A stretch of 64,000 bases of DNA from assembly GCF_037042905.1 (NCBI RefSeq), contig NC_087252.1:19299701-19363700 (forward strand), given 5' to 3'. The position numbers and the translations under genes are program-made. This DNA comes from Lytechinus pictus (lineage: Eukaryota; Echinodermata; Echinoidea; Temnopleuroida; Toxopneustidae). The notes under the pieces were generated by a model, which worked only from the letters and a program-made list of their open reading frames with translations, searched no databases and was not told the DNA's origin. The first letter of the stretch is position 1. The number at the start of each line of letters is the position of its first letter. Shown here in pieces: positions 32,107 to 45,300 of this stretch.

Positions 32107-33424
32107 AGTGTACAGAAGAATAGGCTGTGCCTGTGATACGTGCATGACAAAGAGATATGGGGGATGAGCAAGAGTCCCCTAATGTGGGAATCTCACGTCT
32201 AAGATACAAGACTTGGCATGTCTGCTATAGACAGGTTCTTCAAGATTTAGACTGAAGTCTTTTCCATGTTATATCTTGGGGGGGGGGGGGGGACTGTGCC
32301 TGTTACCAACACAAAGTACTCTTCCAACCAGGGGCGGATCCATAATTTTCCAAAAAGGGGTCACATATTCCCAATAAAAATTTGACAGGCAAAAAAGAAA
32401 GGAAGAAAAAATTGTCCTCACTTTAAAAAAAAAAAGGGGGGGGGGGCACATCTAAGTAAAAACAGTATTTTTACATTACAAATTTTGATTATGGTTCCCA
32501 AAAATGGGGGGGGAGGCACAGGCCAGGTGTGCCCCCCCCCCCTGAATCCACTGATTCCAACCATATATACTTGCCTTTTTTCTATCATAATATTGAATTT
32601 AAAAAATACATCTCAATGTTTCAGAAAGTCTGAAAATATATCGCTAAGTTTCATTTCAGTGATTTTGCATCCCTCGCATTTAATTAGAGCATTGCACATT
32701 CAAATTTCAATTAGAAAGCCGCGGCTACAGGGGCCGCAGAACCAAGGGGCTGGTGGGGCTTTAGCCCCCCACTTTTTTCCAAATCTATGTACAAAAACAT
32801 AAAAATTACCATCCTTTTGTGATTCTTTCCAGTGTTTCCACAGACCGTCATATTCTTAGACTTTCTAATTTATTTACTTTGACTTAGAACTAAAAAACAA
32901 AACTAGGTGTTGAAAACTTGAAATTTAATTAGTGTTTTATTTTATAACAAATCAAGAAAGTGCTTACATATGAAGCAATTGCCTTACGTATGGGACCATA
33001 ATGTACAAAGTAAATGGGAAATTCAGAAAATAGTTTATTTTCATCATTATGAAGGCCAAAATGCACTGATTTTCTTGTCTAGGTAGGCCTTGTCAATGTT
33101 CTTAACAAATTCACTTACGGTATTAAAACAAAAGTAAAATTAATTAATTTATCATTATGTACCCAGTATTCTATTGTTTAAGGGAATTTCTTATGTTCTC
33201 TCTTTTTTTACCTTTTCATTTTTCAACATTTTATAATGATTTATATGGTTACATCCAATTAAAAACACAAACTGCATAAATTTAATAAATTTCTACTTCT
33301 TCTTCTTCCTGTAAAGTACAGACTGCCGTTGGCATATATTATCGTACTGGTTGTGCTTGTCAAGTGCCCAGATGAATAGTGCGAGTAAAAATCTCTACAA
33401 AACTATGTGCGGCTAAAAACAGAA

Positions 33425-34170
33425 AAGGCCTTAATGAAGCCTCCTTTGCTGCACCTCCTGCTTGAAAGACGCGAGGGAGGTGCTGTGGATTATCTTTGCT
33501 GGGCCTGGGAGTGAGTTCCATATTCTGATAGCTTCAGGAAAGAATGTCTTTTGAGATATTTGTGTTCTGGCATATGGGATTTGGAACTTATCAGGATTTC
33601 CACGCCTACATGGTCCAGTTGATAAACTGGTCATCCGGGATGTCAATAGGCGGTGCTGCACTATCCCGAGTTTGCTCAATCGCGAGATTTTAGACAGATC
33701 GGCCCTCTTCGCGATTAATCTAGATTCAAGAAACCCCCGTCTCCACCATCGCAAGAGCGATTCCTGCTCGAGCAAGGCATCGATGCATTATGGTCTGACG
33801 CCGTGAATAAATAATCCTGAGTGCATCTGCACCTGCGAATTAGCGCGATAATTTGTAAAATAGCGCGCTATTTTGTAAATAATCCCAAGTTGACTTGGGA
33901 TTGCAATTTCGAGATTAATCCTACGAACTAGCGCGATAATTGCGTCTCCATTACAAATAATCTCGAGATTGTTCAGATCGGGATAATTTGCCGGATCAGA
34001 AATAGCGCGCTAATTTGAAAACTCGGGATGGTGCAGACGGCCCTAATAAGCTTGTTGATGATGCAATAGACCACTCCAGTACTGGAAGGACAAGTGCTTT
34101 GTAGCACAACACTTTTGTCTTGAGAGGGCAGTCCCTGATATTTCTCTGCAGGAAGCTGCTGAGTTGGCAG
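33425..34170 (-). pseudogene. LINE 3' end (reverse transcriptase C-terminus), split by a TIR element
   Basis: On the minus strand, 34170-34050 reads LSSFLQRNIRDCPLKTKVLC then YKALVLPVLEWS, typical of the RT thumb/connection region. After the inserted element, 33640-33431 reads CRRGNPDKFQIPYARTQISQ and FFPEAIRIWNSLP, the standard C-terminal block of CR1/L2-like LINEs. Frames differ between the pieces. Confidence 0.82.
33649..34046. mobile_element. TIR element inserted in the LINE remnant
   Basis: Left GCGGTGCTGCACTATCCCGA and right TCGGGATGGTGCAGACGGCC are inverted with few mismatches. The interior has several TAGCGCGATAAT / ATTATCGCGCTA-type words. About 398 bp. Confidence 0.75.
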
Positions 34171-34363
34171 ACTTAAATTCACACATTTATGAATTTTGGC
34201 TGAACAAACAATTTGTATTGAAACTGTAGACCTAGGCCTACATGAAAACATGTTTTTGAGCATTTTTGGCCTGCCGCTTTTTAAAAATATATATGTTAAC
34301 CATGGTCCCGATAAGATCCTCCTAAAAAGTAAATGCAGTAAAAAAAAATCTCGATATCACAAC

Positions 34364-34519
34364 TGGGGAGCGTTTCATCAACATTTTGTCCGACAAGTTG
34401 TCACGTCTAACAACTTTCATTGATTATGATTGGCTGAGAAGCACTGTCACTATGGTAACCGTCGGATAAAATGGGACTTGTCGGATGAAACGTCCGACAT
34501 GTCCTTGAAACGCTCCCCT
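34364..34519. mobile_element. Foldback MITE, ends GGGGAGCGTTTCATCAAC
   Basis: GGGGAGCGTTTCA at the left, TGAAACGCTCCCC at the right; inner TTTTGTCCGACAAGTTGTC arm; TGATTGGCTGA at 34427. Related copy at 54522-54672. Confidence 0.82.
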
Positions 34520-34764
34520 GAATGTACCCGAGAGTAGACCGCTATAGCTATACCTACATGTAGGAGATCACTTGGGTGTGGACACAGCCCCCCCCCCCCC
34601 CCTCCACCGAGTCGGCCTTCCTCATTCATATTTCATTCATTCACCCAGTCATTTTCAATCAATTTCATTCCTTTGGTACTTGCATGGATGATGGTACTTG
34701 GTTGTGGTTCCTCCAAAATACTCCTGATGGAATTTTAACTGGAGGTTGTGGTGGTTGAGGGTGG

Positions 34765-34960
34765 ATTTAGGGAGTTTTTAGAATTGCAGCTTTAAATTTA
34801 TCTGGGTCAGTTTGACATACCAGGCATGCCAGGGTAGGGTGGAGATCATTCCACGATGCAATTGTGCGGGGAAAGAAGGAGTTCTTGTACACATCGAGCC
34901 TGGAAGATGGTACCTCAAACTGGAAGGAATGTCCCCGTCTGTTCCTAATTTTTATTTTTA
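34765..34960 (-). pseudogene. Second LINE C-terminal fragment
   Basis: Minus strand reads RRGHSFQFEVPSSRLDVYKN and SFFPRTIASWNDL, the same C-terminal block as at 33431 but from another family. It is followed by ATTC-rich simple repeat (34985-35105). Confidence 0.8.
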
Positions 34961-34984
34961 TTTTTATTTCTTCCATTTCCATCC

Positions 34985-35105
34985 ATTCATTGACATTCAT
35001 TGATTCGATCATTCGTTCTCCATTCATTCATTCATTTGTTCTCTATTCATTCCATTTCATTCATTCATTTGTTCTCCATTCATTCATCATTCATTCATTC
35101 CTTCC
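34985..35105 (+). repeat. TTCATTCATT simple repeat
   Basis: Imperfect ATTC tetranucleotide tract; open frames on both strands come from it. Confidence 0.9.
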
Positions 35106-35419
35106 TTCCAATTAAACTTCGTCACCTGGCTAGCGCTAGCTAGCTAGCTGGGAATCTTGGTTGGAGGCACGCACCAGTACGTACAGCGTCCTCCAAGACC
35201 AGCCGGATCCCTGACCAGCTCCATCGGGCTAGGCCAGGCTAGCTGCGTTCTAATCAGCAGCCAGCCAAAGCCCAAGCTCAAGCAGGGGCTAAGGGGCTTG
35301 CCAAGGCAGCCAAATACTTCCCAAGCGCTAAGCATAAAAATATGGCATGATAAAGAAAGCTACCAAGATCAAGAAAGCATAACCCATTAACAACTATGTA
35401 ATGTAAAAATTCATACCTT

Positions 35420-35620
35420 CGTCAAATGCCAAAGACAACGTCAAGAAAAAGCGAGTTTCTTCCCAGTTTCAGCGCTTGTTTTCGCGCGTTACAATGCCCA
35501 GCGCGGGTTCACATCCCATCCCAGTGCAGTACGGCCGCCGGATATAAAAACAAAACAAAGGAATGTGCTAGGCTAGGGGAAGGAGGGGACGGGGGCTGGG
35601 GGGCAGTACAAGGGGTAAGG
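35420..35620. promoter_or_regulatory. CpG-rich block with E2F-type site, candidate CKS promoter
   Basis: TTTTCGCGCG (35479-35488) contains TTTCGCGC, a match to the E2F consensus TTTSSCGC, in a short CpG-rich block within otherwise AT-rich DNA. CKS genes are cell-cycle regulated and this block lies upstream of the minus-strand CKS gene, 4.2 kb from its ATG. The link requires a 5' UTR intron and is inference. Confidence 0.3.
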
Positions 35621-35948
35621 TAAATACTAATCTTTCGTTTCTGCTTTAATTTGCTAAATTTCTAAAATGTGAAAACTTCAGATTAATTTACCTCTGGCTT
35701 TTTCTCATGCAGTATAAATGCCATCATTGTAAATAAAAGTTTTATAGGCCGCTGTCTCAAGTTAATTTATTTGCATTCTATTCTCAAGATTTTAGGCTAA
35801 GTTAGGAAATCTTTGCTGTTTGCATGAATCAACATCAATGACATGACCAAAGCAAAAAAAAAAGGACATCATTATTGTCATCATCACCACCATTACCATC
35901 ATGGTCATCATCATCATCACCATCATGGTCATCACCATCCCCATCATC

Positions 35949-37381
35949 CAGGCACGTAGCCAGGGGGGGGGGGGGCGGTGGGGGCGGTCGCCCCCCAAAA
36001 AAACGTCCCCAAAAAGAAAAAAAAGAAGGGAAAAAAGAGGGGAGAAAAGGAAAAGGGAAGGGAGGAAAGGTAGCTTTGTGTTTGTTTTTTTTTTTCTTTA
36101 TTTTTTTTCTCAAAAGAGAAACTCCTTCTCTCTTGCTCTAAATTTATATATGAATTTTGCTTCCGCGCGGTTAAATGATAATATTGAAGTTCTCCATTGT
36201 TTCCCCACCCTTTCTCTAACCCTGTTTTTCCACCTCAGCTATATGTGTTTCTTGCCAGTTAAAGTTCAAATGTATACATTAGGGCATATAATTAGAGTAA
36301 GGTTAGGCCGAAGTATATGAAGTTATCTTTTTTTTTAAATTGATTGCGCAACTTCTGGACGGGTCGGCCCTGGGCGGGTAAAATCTTTATATCAATTTCT
36401 GCCGTCACCTCCATAAAGTCAACTTCTCCTGCTTTTCAGCTCATTACTAAACAACCATAATTTTGGGGCAAACAGGTTCCTAATTTAAGAAGAGGAAGGT
36501 ATAAAATTTGTGTCGTATTAGATAAAAAAGTACAATATTTATTATCAAATTCTATTAAACTTCATGTCATTTCCCTGCACATTCATGTTTTGCGCACTCA
36601 GTTTGAAATTTTGAATGACACTTAGGGTTCTTTATAATTCAAAATGAAGCGCTTCAGGATAAGTCAAAGAAATTAGGCATCCTTTTTTATATAATTTCAA
36701 TGAATCACAGAAGTTTCAACTTTTTGCGCACTATTTTCCTTGTAATGAAGTTCAATAATCTTAGAAAATCAATCGAATTAGACCCGATGGGGTATTAGAG
36801 ATATCTGCATTTGATGAAACGTCCGCCCTTTGAAACTTCAGAGTTTCATTGCTCTGCGCGGGGAGGAATATCTTCCTTCCGGCATATACATTTCTTCTCC
36901 TCTGTTTTGCGAGTTATGCACTGTCGCTAAATTGTTTGTAATCAAATCTGATCTTTCCAAGGGAAGTATTCAATATATCTTTGAAAATTACCTTTTATCG
37001 GGACCCTTTTCATGGCAGAAAAAAAATTGAAAAAACGCTTTAGCTTCCGCGCTTCACGCGGGGTTATTATTTTAATTTCCTCCATTGTATTCCCTTTTTA
37101 TGCGTTCGCTCACAATCACCTTTGAAAACAAGGTTCATGAAAAAAAGGTTCAAAATCACAATATTGTCAACTGAATTGGAGGTGATATAGGTACTAGAGA
37201 CAAGAGAGACGGCTCCTTTTCATTTTTATTTATGAAACACCAAAAGCTTCGCGCGGGAAGGGAAAACTCCCCCTCCCTGCACACACCCCCTAGGGAGCGC
37301 GCTTCGCGCGCTCTGTAAGTGTTGGCACGCTTCGCATGCGATTACCGCCCCCTCCAAAATGAAATCCTGGCTACGCGGTTG
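35949..37381. mobile_element. ~1.43-kb hAT-like element, TIR around CGTAGCCAGG
   Basis: Left CAGGCACGTAGCCAGG and right CCTGGCTACGCGGTTG are inverted. The flanks CCATCATC and CCATCAGC form a 7/8 target duplication, although the target is itself CAT-repeat DNA. A G-run and a polypurine tract follow the left end. The interior has recurring GCTTCGCGCGG words. No transposase seen. Confidence 0.7.
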
Positions 37382-37399
37382 CCATCAGCACCATCATCG

Positions 37400-39270
37400 T
37401 CGCCATCATCATCGTAATCATCATCCATGCACATCGACAAGCATCCGCACCAGCAGACCAAGCCAAATAGTTTTTCAAAGGATGAAAAAGCATGACATGA
37501 ATATTACAAATGACTATTACAGGAAATAATTGGGTATCATTAACGACGGTTCATTTCGAGAAATACAAATTTCATTATTTTAATGTATCTTTCTTTTCGT
37601 GTACATACATCATTGTAGACTTACAGTCTATGCAGTAATGTCACATATGCTCCTTTGAAGCTTAATTTGTTTGCAGTATTATTAATCAACCAAGGAAAAT
37701 TTTAATAACCCATTTCGCCCGTTTGATAAACCATAATTACATTGTATAATTATGATCCTTTGTTTCTTTCCAACACAAACTAAAACACATTTTGCATATT
37801 CAGGTGATAATATATGTATATCAGAATCCAAACTGTGTTACAGAAAGGATAAAAGACAGATTTTCCAATTAATACACTTCTCCTAAAGCCTGGGTTACAT
37901 CGGAACCGAATTAGCTGCGAAGCAATCCGAATAAACAAATTCAGGAGTATTCTATTCTGCCTCCCCCCCAAAAAAGCAAAAAAACTCGGGAGGGATTCAG
38001 GAACATTCGTGGAGGGATTCGGCTCAAAGTTTTAAAATATTCAAACCAGCCAAATACACTCCAAAATACTCCCAAAATGTGGCCTGAATTAAATTTGTCG
38101 TGGCCACATTCAGGATGTTTTTGGATGGAATTTCTTGAAATGCTTTAAGAAGGCTTCATTGAAAACACATTCTCACATTACTCATTTCAGTACAGATAAA
38201 ATGAATTTCAAATATTTTCAATTCTAAAAAAAAAATATACACAAATCTATATGTCAAAGTTCCTGAAGAAACAATAGTTACTGACAAAATGGATACCTTC
38301 TAAGATTCCGTAAAGATGACAAACAAAAAAGCAAAATACTAAAAGAAGGAAAAAGAAAAACATTCTCATATACGACCTGAATATATATGACAAGATTTAT
38401 CATTCTTGACTAAACAATTTTTCATTTTATTTTTTTATGAAGATTCTGTGTTCGGTACAATAAATTAATGTCTGCAAATAAACCACATGTTTAGTAATTG
38501 CCTGGTGATAACATTTATGTATGCTAAGCATGTAATTCCAAGGTCTATAAATCTATATTTTTTAAAATCTTATTAATATTAGCAACAGTTCCCTGTTAAA
38601 TGCATAAAAATGGGGAATTTTTAATATCTAATGTGTACATTTCAGACAACACATTTCTACTCTTGTTTCTTTCAGAAAAGGTGAATGAGGGTCCTGCTAC
38701 ATCACCCTCATATCCAAAAACTTCATATATACGACAAGGATAAGACGCAATATATAATTCAACAGAAACACGGCATGTCAAAGAATGAAAATAATTGAGT
38801 ATATTACAAGGCAACATCATGATGCATTTATGATGACATTCTTCTGTTTAACTTTAATACAAAAATATTGTATTAAGAACTACAGAGTACTCAAAGATTT
38901 GGATGATGTGCATAAGATACTGGTACATGGTTAAAGTAATAAGAAATGCCAGCAGAACAGGACATAATACCAGAGACTCATCTTCATCTTCTCTGATGGG
39001 ACACTCTCATTAGTAAAGTTATATTTCATCAGAATATGATTTGTGAACATTTTGATCGAATGTTGATATGTAACGATGGTACTTAGTCGAGAGGGTTGCA
39101 TGAAACATCGACTCATGAATATGCTTACCGAGTTTTATAATATGACTTCTTCAGAGTGGCTATGCAAGTATGCAACTGACTCTTTAATCTATTAATTGTA
39201 AATTGTATACCCCAGAGGGGGCATGGGTTATATCATTACTCATATCTTATATATATATATATATAATACT
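37400..39270. other. AT-rich intergenic DNA downstream of SDHC
   Basis: No gene or clear repeat border recognised. It should contain the SDHC 3' UTR (minus strand), whose end I could not place. Confidence 0.4.
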
Positions 39271-39375
39271 TTATAACATAGCAATTCCAGCTGTAACTAC
39301 GAATGACAGACCAAGCACAAAGTAGCCTGTCTTGTAGAGTGTCTTGATATCAAAGCCATAGCCAGTGTCCCATGC
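39271..39375 (-). CDS. SDHC: SDHC coding exon 6
   Basis: Acceptor TCACACAG; 105 nt encoding AWDTGYGFDIKTLYKTGYF, the last membrane span and TAA at 39273-39271. Confidence 0.95.
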   Translation of the reverse strand, partial: AWDTGYGFDIKTLYKTGYFVLGLSFVVTAGIAML

Positions 39376-42300
39376 CTGTGTGAAAGAGGAAATAAAGGAA
39401 AGAGAGAGTGTGTGCGAGAGTAGGGGTAAAGGGGGGAGGGCCCGGGGGATAGGAGAGAGAGGAGAGAAGGTGGAGGAGAAAAAGGGAGGGACAAAAAATT
39501 AAAAATCTTAAAGGTCAAGTCCACATTAATAATAATAGGCATTTATATAGCGCCATCTGTCTATAAATAATCTATTCCGAGGCGCATTGTTTATTATTAT
39601 TTAGCTCGAGCTGCCTTTCAGCGCTCAGTGCATTCAAGGAATCAATCCTGCCGGGTATCCATTCACCTCCCCTGGGTTGAGTGTGCAGCACAGTGTGGAT
39701 ACATTTCTTGCTGAAGGAAATTAAGCCATGGCTGGGATTCGAACCCACGACCCTCTGTTTGAAAGTCCAGAGACTAATCCACTGGGCCACAACGCTCCAC
39801 ATTACAAATTGATTTGAAAAAAAAATAGAGAATATCACACACAGCAGAGACTTCAGCTCTGAAAATTTCTTCAAAATCATATATACAGTGCGTATCAAAA
39901 AAAAATTACACTTTGAAAAAATCCTCTAAAATTATACATTTGTAATATACTGAAGATTTTTCCACATTTTAACATTGGTACAGATCCATTTAAGCAAATG
40001 ACGATATAACTGTCGAAAAATATTTCCGCTTGAGTGAGCACCACTTACTTTTGAAAAGTTTGTGAAAAATCATTTGCGCAGAACCTTGAAATACTTATGC
40101 GAATAAAGGTAGACCTTAATCATGAAGAACACGTGGAATTTAGTTTGTAAAATTGATTTGAAGATATCTTTTACCTTTTTTAACTTGTTTCCTTGCCCAA
40201 AACACTTCTAAGTATAAGTGCGCCCCACCCCACTCCCCCACACAACAAGGCCATTATGACGACATTTGCTTTACACCGAGCTGTGATTTACATGAAATGA
40301 CTTAGGCTTGATTTTCATTTTGTTAATCATTTTCAAGCTTTTCAAGCTTGAAAAAAGTGGAGAAACAAGTATTGAATGAAAAATGATATGTAAACCCACT
40401 TTAAATGATAAAAAAAAATTCAGTTATAAAATGTCCTCAGATCCAGCTGGCACATAAAGGGTAAAGGTTGTGCTTACTAAGTGTTGAAATTTCAATTTGG
40501 GTGGCAAAATTGTTACAAAATGCTTGAATGTATCCGTCTAATTTCAATTGAATAAAAGTGCAAGGGACATGTATGAGAAATGTTTCGCAGGGTAAGTTTG
40601 ATTTCGCCCCTTTCCCCTTGACACAGCGTGAAAACGAGCATTTCTGCGCAAACAGATTTCTGCGAGCTTTACAAAAATGGACAGTGCTCACTCAATTGTA
40701 ACATTCTGTCAAAACTTTTCCTTTCATTGGACAGATGAGACCCAAAACCAAGATTATATGTGAAAAAAATACCCACATGTTGTATATTTTTTAATCCCCA
40801 GGGCTTTTTCAAAGTGTAAACTTTTTTTTGATACGCACTGTATAACGTTAGTCTTGATAACTTTAAATTTCAATTTAAACTTTTTGGTTTTAAATTGCTG
40901 TTGAGTATTCTCACCATTGTAGTTACCAAACCCATTGGCGGCGGAGCAGAGGATTATCTTTTGTGTTTGGGGGGGGGGGGGGGGGACGCAACAATAGACG
41001 TCCCCCCCAAACACAAAAGATAATCCTCTGCTCCACCACCAATGACCAACCCAGAAAAAAACTTTGAAGCAACAGGCCCTGGTCAGTCTGCAAATAAAGG
41101 GAGTCAAGGGCATCATGCACTCTTCCTATTTATTTCATATTTTATTGTATGAAATAAAAAAAAAGAAGCTAATTCTTATAGCTTTGATAACAGGCGATGG
41201 GTCTCAATGCCCCTGGCCTTTTTACTGACTTTGGATATTTTTTACCCTTTTCAATTTTTCTATTTGTGCTTTAAAGGAGAATGAAACTCTTGGAGCAAGT
41301 TAGCTTTTGTGAAAGCAGAAAAATCAAAGAATACGATCAACAAAAGTTTGAGTAAAATAGGACTAGCAATAGAGGAGTTATGAGCATTTGAATGTCGAGA
41401 TCACTAATTCTATGGAGATCCTCCCATTGGCAATGCGACCAAGATCTATGATGTCACAGATGAACAACTCTCCCCTTTTGGACACTGAAAATATACCCCA
41501 AAACATCTCTTTTTGCTCATTCTCATATGACAAACGATTCATCAATGATATAATGTTGTGAAACCTCTGTACTTGTCCTCTCATAAAGAGAACACCTCAC
41601 CTTGTGATATACTCTATAAAAGTGAGAATATAAGTGAAATAAGTACTAAAGTAATGAGGGAGTTGTACATGTGTGACATCACAGATCTTGGTCGCATTGC
41701 CAATAGGAGGATCTACATGGCATTAGTGATCTCAATATTCAAATGCTCATAACTTTCTTATTATTCATTCAATCTTCCTCAAACTTTCAACAATATGTTT
41801 CTTTGATTTTTCTCTTTGATATGGATTCCGCTGGTTTCATTCTCCTTTAATATAATGTGCCCTTTTGGAAACTGGCTTTGCCCTAAAAGGTTGAAAGTAA
41901 AGGGCCGAAGGGGATCTCTACCGAATGTTAATGATCTTTGACCTTTGGACTTACCAGATGCCTGACACCGTTGAGAGTATGGTAGGCCATTGGCCAGACG
42001 ATCGCCATCTTGGTGAGAAAGAGGAGCGATGGACCATATGAAAGAGACTTGATGGCATCTAGGTAGTATGCAAAGTCATGCGGCAAGACACTCATTGATA
42101 AACCTAGAGCATAGATACCTGAAAGAAAATGAGATAAATACAGGTGAAACCTACCTACGTCAAATTTGGAAGGACAAAGAATTCTAATTGAGTTAGGCAG
42201 AGAAGATGTCAATGATACATACTATGCATGTTCTGGTCCAAAAATTGCTTCTATTTAGCCAAATTTGACATACAGAATGTCAACTTAGGTGTACTTACCT

Positions 42301-45300
42301 GGTATATTCATTTCACTGCCATTTCAATTTACCAGCAAAATGCATGATAGAAATTATATTTAATTGGTCCACATATTAGATCAATAAATGACCTTCATAG
42401 TACAACAAGTGGAATGCCTCTGGCCGTCTCACCTGCATCACACGATTCAATATAGCAGCAGTGCTGATTTTGAAAACTACTATAACTCGCACAAGATGTT
42501 CAGTGATACTTGGTTACTCTTATTTCCACGTTTTATGAACTAGACCAATACACTTATAGAGATATGATGGCAATTCAACAAATACCCCCAACGTGGCCAA
42601 AGTTCTTTGACCTTACATGACCTTTGACCTTGATCATGTGACCTGAAACTCGCACAGGATGTTCAGTGATACTTGATTACTATTATGTCCAAGTTTTATG
42701 AACTAGACCAACACACTTTCAAATTTATGGCTGTAATTCAACAAATACCCCAATTTGGCCAAAGTTCATTGACCCTAAATGACCTTTGACCTTGATCATG
42801 TGACCTGAAACTTGCACAGGATGTTCAGTAATACTTGATTACTATTATGTCCAAGTTTCATGAATCAGATCCATAAACTTTCAAAGTTATGATGGTAATT
42901 CAACAGATACCCCCAATTCGGCCAAAGTTCATTGACCCTAAATGACCTTTGACCTTGGTCATGTGATGTGAAACTCAAGCAGGATGTTCAGTGATACTTG
43001 ATTAACCTTATGTATAAGTTTCATGAACTAGGTCCATATATTTTCTAAGTTATGATGACATTTCAAAAACTTAACCTTAGGTTAAGATTTTGATGTTGAT
43101 TCCCCCAACATGGTCTAAGTTCATTGACCCTAAATGACCTTTGACCTTGGTCATGTGACATGAAACTCAGGCAGAATGTTCAGTAATACTTGATTAACCT
43201 TATGGCCAAGTTTCATGAACTAGGTCCATATACTTTCTAAGTTATGCTGTCATTTCAAAAACTTAACCTCAGGTTAAGATTTGGTGTTGACGCCGCCGCC
43301 GCCGCCATCGGAAAAGCGGCGCCTATAGTCTCACTCTGCTATGCAGGTGAGACAAAAACTTGATAGTAATTAACCGTATGGCTGATTTTGAATTAGTTTA
43401 TTGCTTTGAAAATTACAAATCAATTTTATGATAGTTTGGTATTATATTACTAATTAGCTATTGTATTTTTGGACCAGAGGAGGAACACTTCACAGATAGT
43501 GTGATAAATACTTAAAAGACAAGTCCAACCCAACAAAAAGTTGATTTGAATAAAAAGAGAAAAATCCAACAATCATAACACTGAAAATTTCATCAAAATT
43601 GGATGTAAAATAAGAGTTTTAAAGTTTCGCTTAATTTCACAAGTTATTTGTACATCCTGGTTGGTATGCAAATCAGACAACTGATGACGTCATCCACTCA
43701 CTATCTCTTTTGTATTTTATTATATGAAATATTCTAATTTTCTCCTCATTGTCAAGTGAAACAATGATTAATTCCTCCCTGAACATGTGGAATTAGCATT
43801 GTTTAATACCACATGGTTCATTCAACTTGGTCCTTGTTGTCAAATCTGTAAAAAATGAAATATTGTATTATTCAAACAATAAAAAACAAAAGAAATGGTG
43901 AGTGATGGACATCATTGACGGACTCATTTGCATGTCACTGAGTTGTGCATATCACTGTTTTGTGAAAATAAGCAAAACTTTAAAATGTCATAACTTTCTT
44001 ATTTTACATCCGATTTTGACGAGATTTTAAGCGTTATGCTAGTTTGATTTATCTCAATTTTTTGAATTTTTCTAAGGTGGACTTGACCTTTAACATCTGA
44101 AGAAAGCCATTCAAAGCAGGGGGGAAGGGATGGAAGAAAAAAAAAATTAAACCAAATGATGGAATATTAGTATTCTCATCAAAGTCAATATTTTTAGTAT
44201 GCATGTAGGAGGCTTATAAAAAGAAGAAGAATATTTGGGTGATATTTACCAACAGTGAGTCCAACACCAGTTCCTCTGTGTGTAATTGACAACATTGATG
44301 TTACCTGGGGACTGCAGATATAAACAAACAACAGGAAACAGGCAATGGCTAATTGTGTATGAAATCACATTTCAGTAATTTTTTTAATTCATTTTCTTAA
44401 TTCTAAATTTTTTAACCAAATTATTTTATGTTTTAAGTGAAATCTTTTATTTTATATATTTATTCATTATTTTATAATTTTATTTATAGAATGATGAATT
44501 ACCTGTATATGGTGAGATGAGGAGACATGGGTCGGTTCAGTTGCTTGTTCTTCTCCCAAAAGTTATCTTGCTCCTGTTTGGCTGTCATTGCCATGGTAAC
44601 CCTGCATTTCAGACATAACAAGATCATGAAACACATGTAACAAGAATAATTGTAATAATAATACTTTGTTGTAATCAAAAGGTGGCAGACTCAGCCTCTT
44701 GCAAAATGATAACATATACGGAAGAATTATATATCAATAAATAAACATTGCCCGAAACACATATAACTGGATTGTAAGCCAGGAAATCAAACATTCCTTA
44801 TTAATAATAAACAAATGAATTAGTGATTCAGAGAGGAAAACACACATAATATCACATCAATTTAAGAAATGTAGGCCCTCTAACAAAAATTTATCATCCC
44901 CCATAAAGGTTAATCAATTTTAACAATATTAAGCCGCAATATAGGCCTTTGATGTACATTATAAAATGAAAGAAAAGGAGCAAATTGCATATATATGGAC
45001 ATTACCTAGTCTATATCTGCATATTTTTTACTTCTTTTTTTTTGGGGTCTGCATAGGCCTGCAACATTCGAAAAACAGGTGCAGAAGAAAAGAAACAATC
45101 ACAGTGATTTTACAACTAAAAAGCCTGTGAAAGCCTTGAAAATTAACCAAATATTTAGGGCTCTCCCGAAGCAGAGTTGTTTTGTTGCCTACCTGCTTGT
45201 CATCATGGGTTGCAGCCTGGCAAGAAGCTGATGATTCCTGCATACTCCCCTGATGAAAAAGAGAAGAAATATTAAGAAAAGGGAGAAAATAAGATGAGTC

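Noticed and set aside
33431-33775. 114-codon frame that might be taken for a host gene
   Set aside because: Its C-terminal half is the standard LINE C-terminal block and its N-terminal half comes from the inserted TIR element.
35792-36320. Met/Asp/His- or Gly/Lys-rich frames up to 139 codons
   Set aside because: Translation of CAT microsatellite, a G run and a polypurine tract at an element end.
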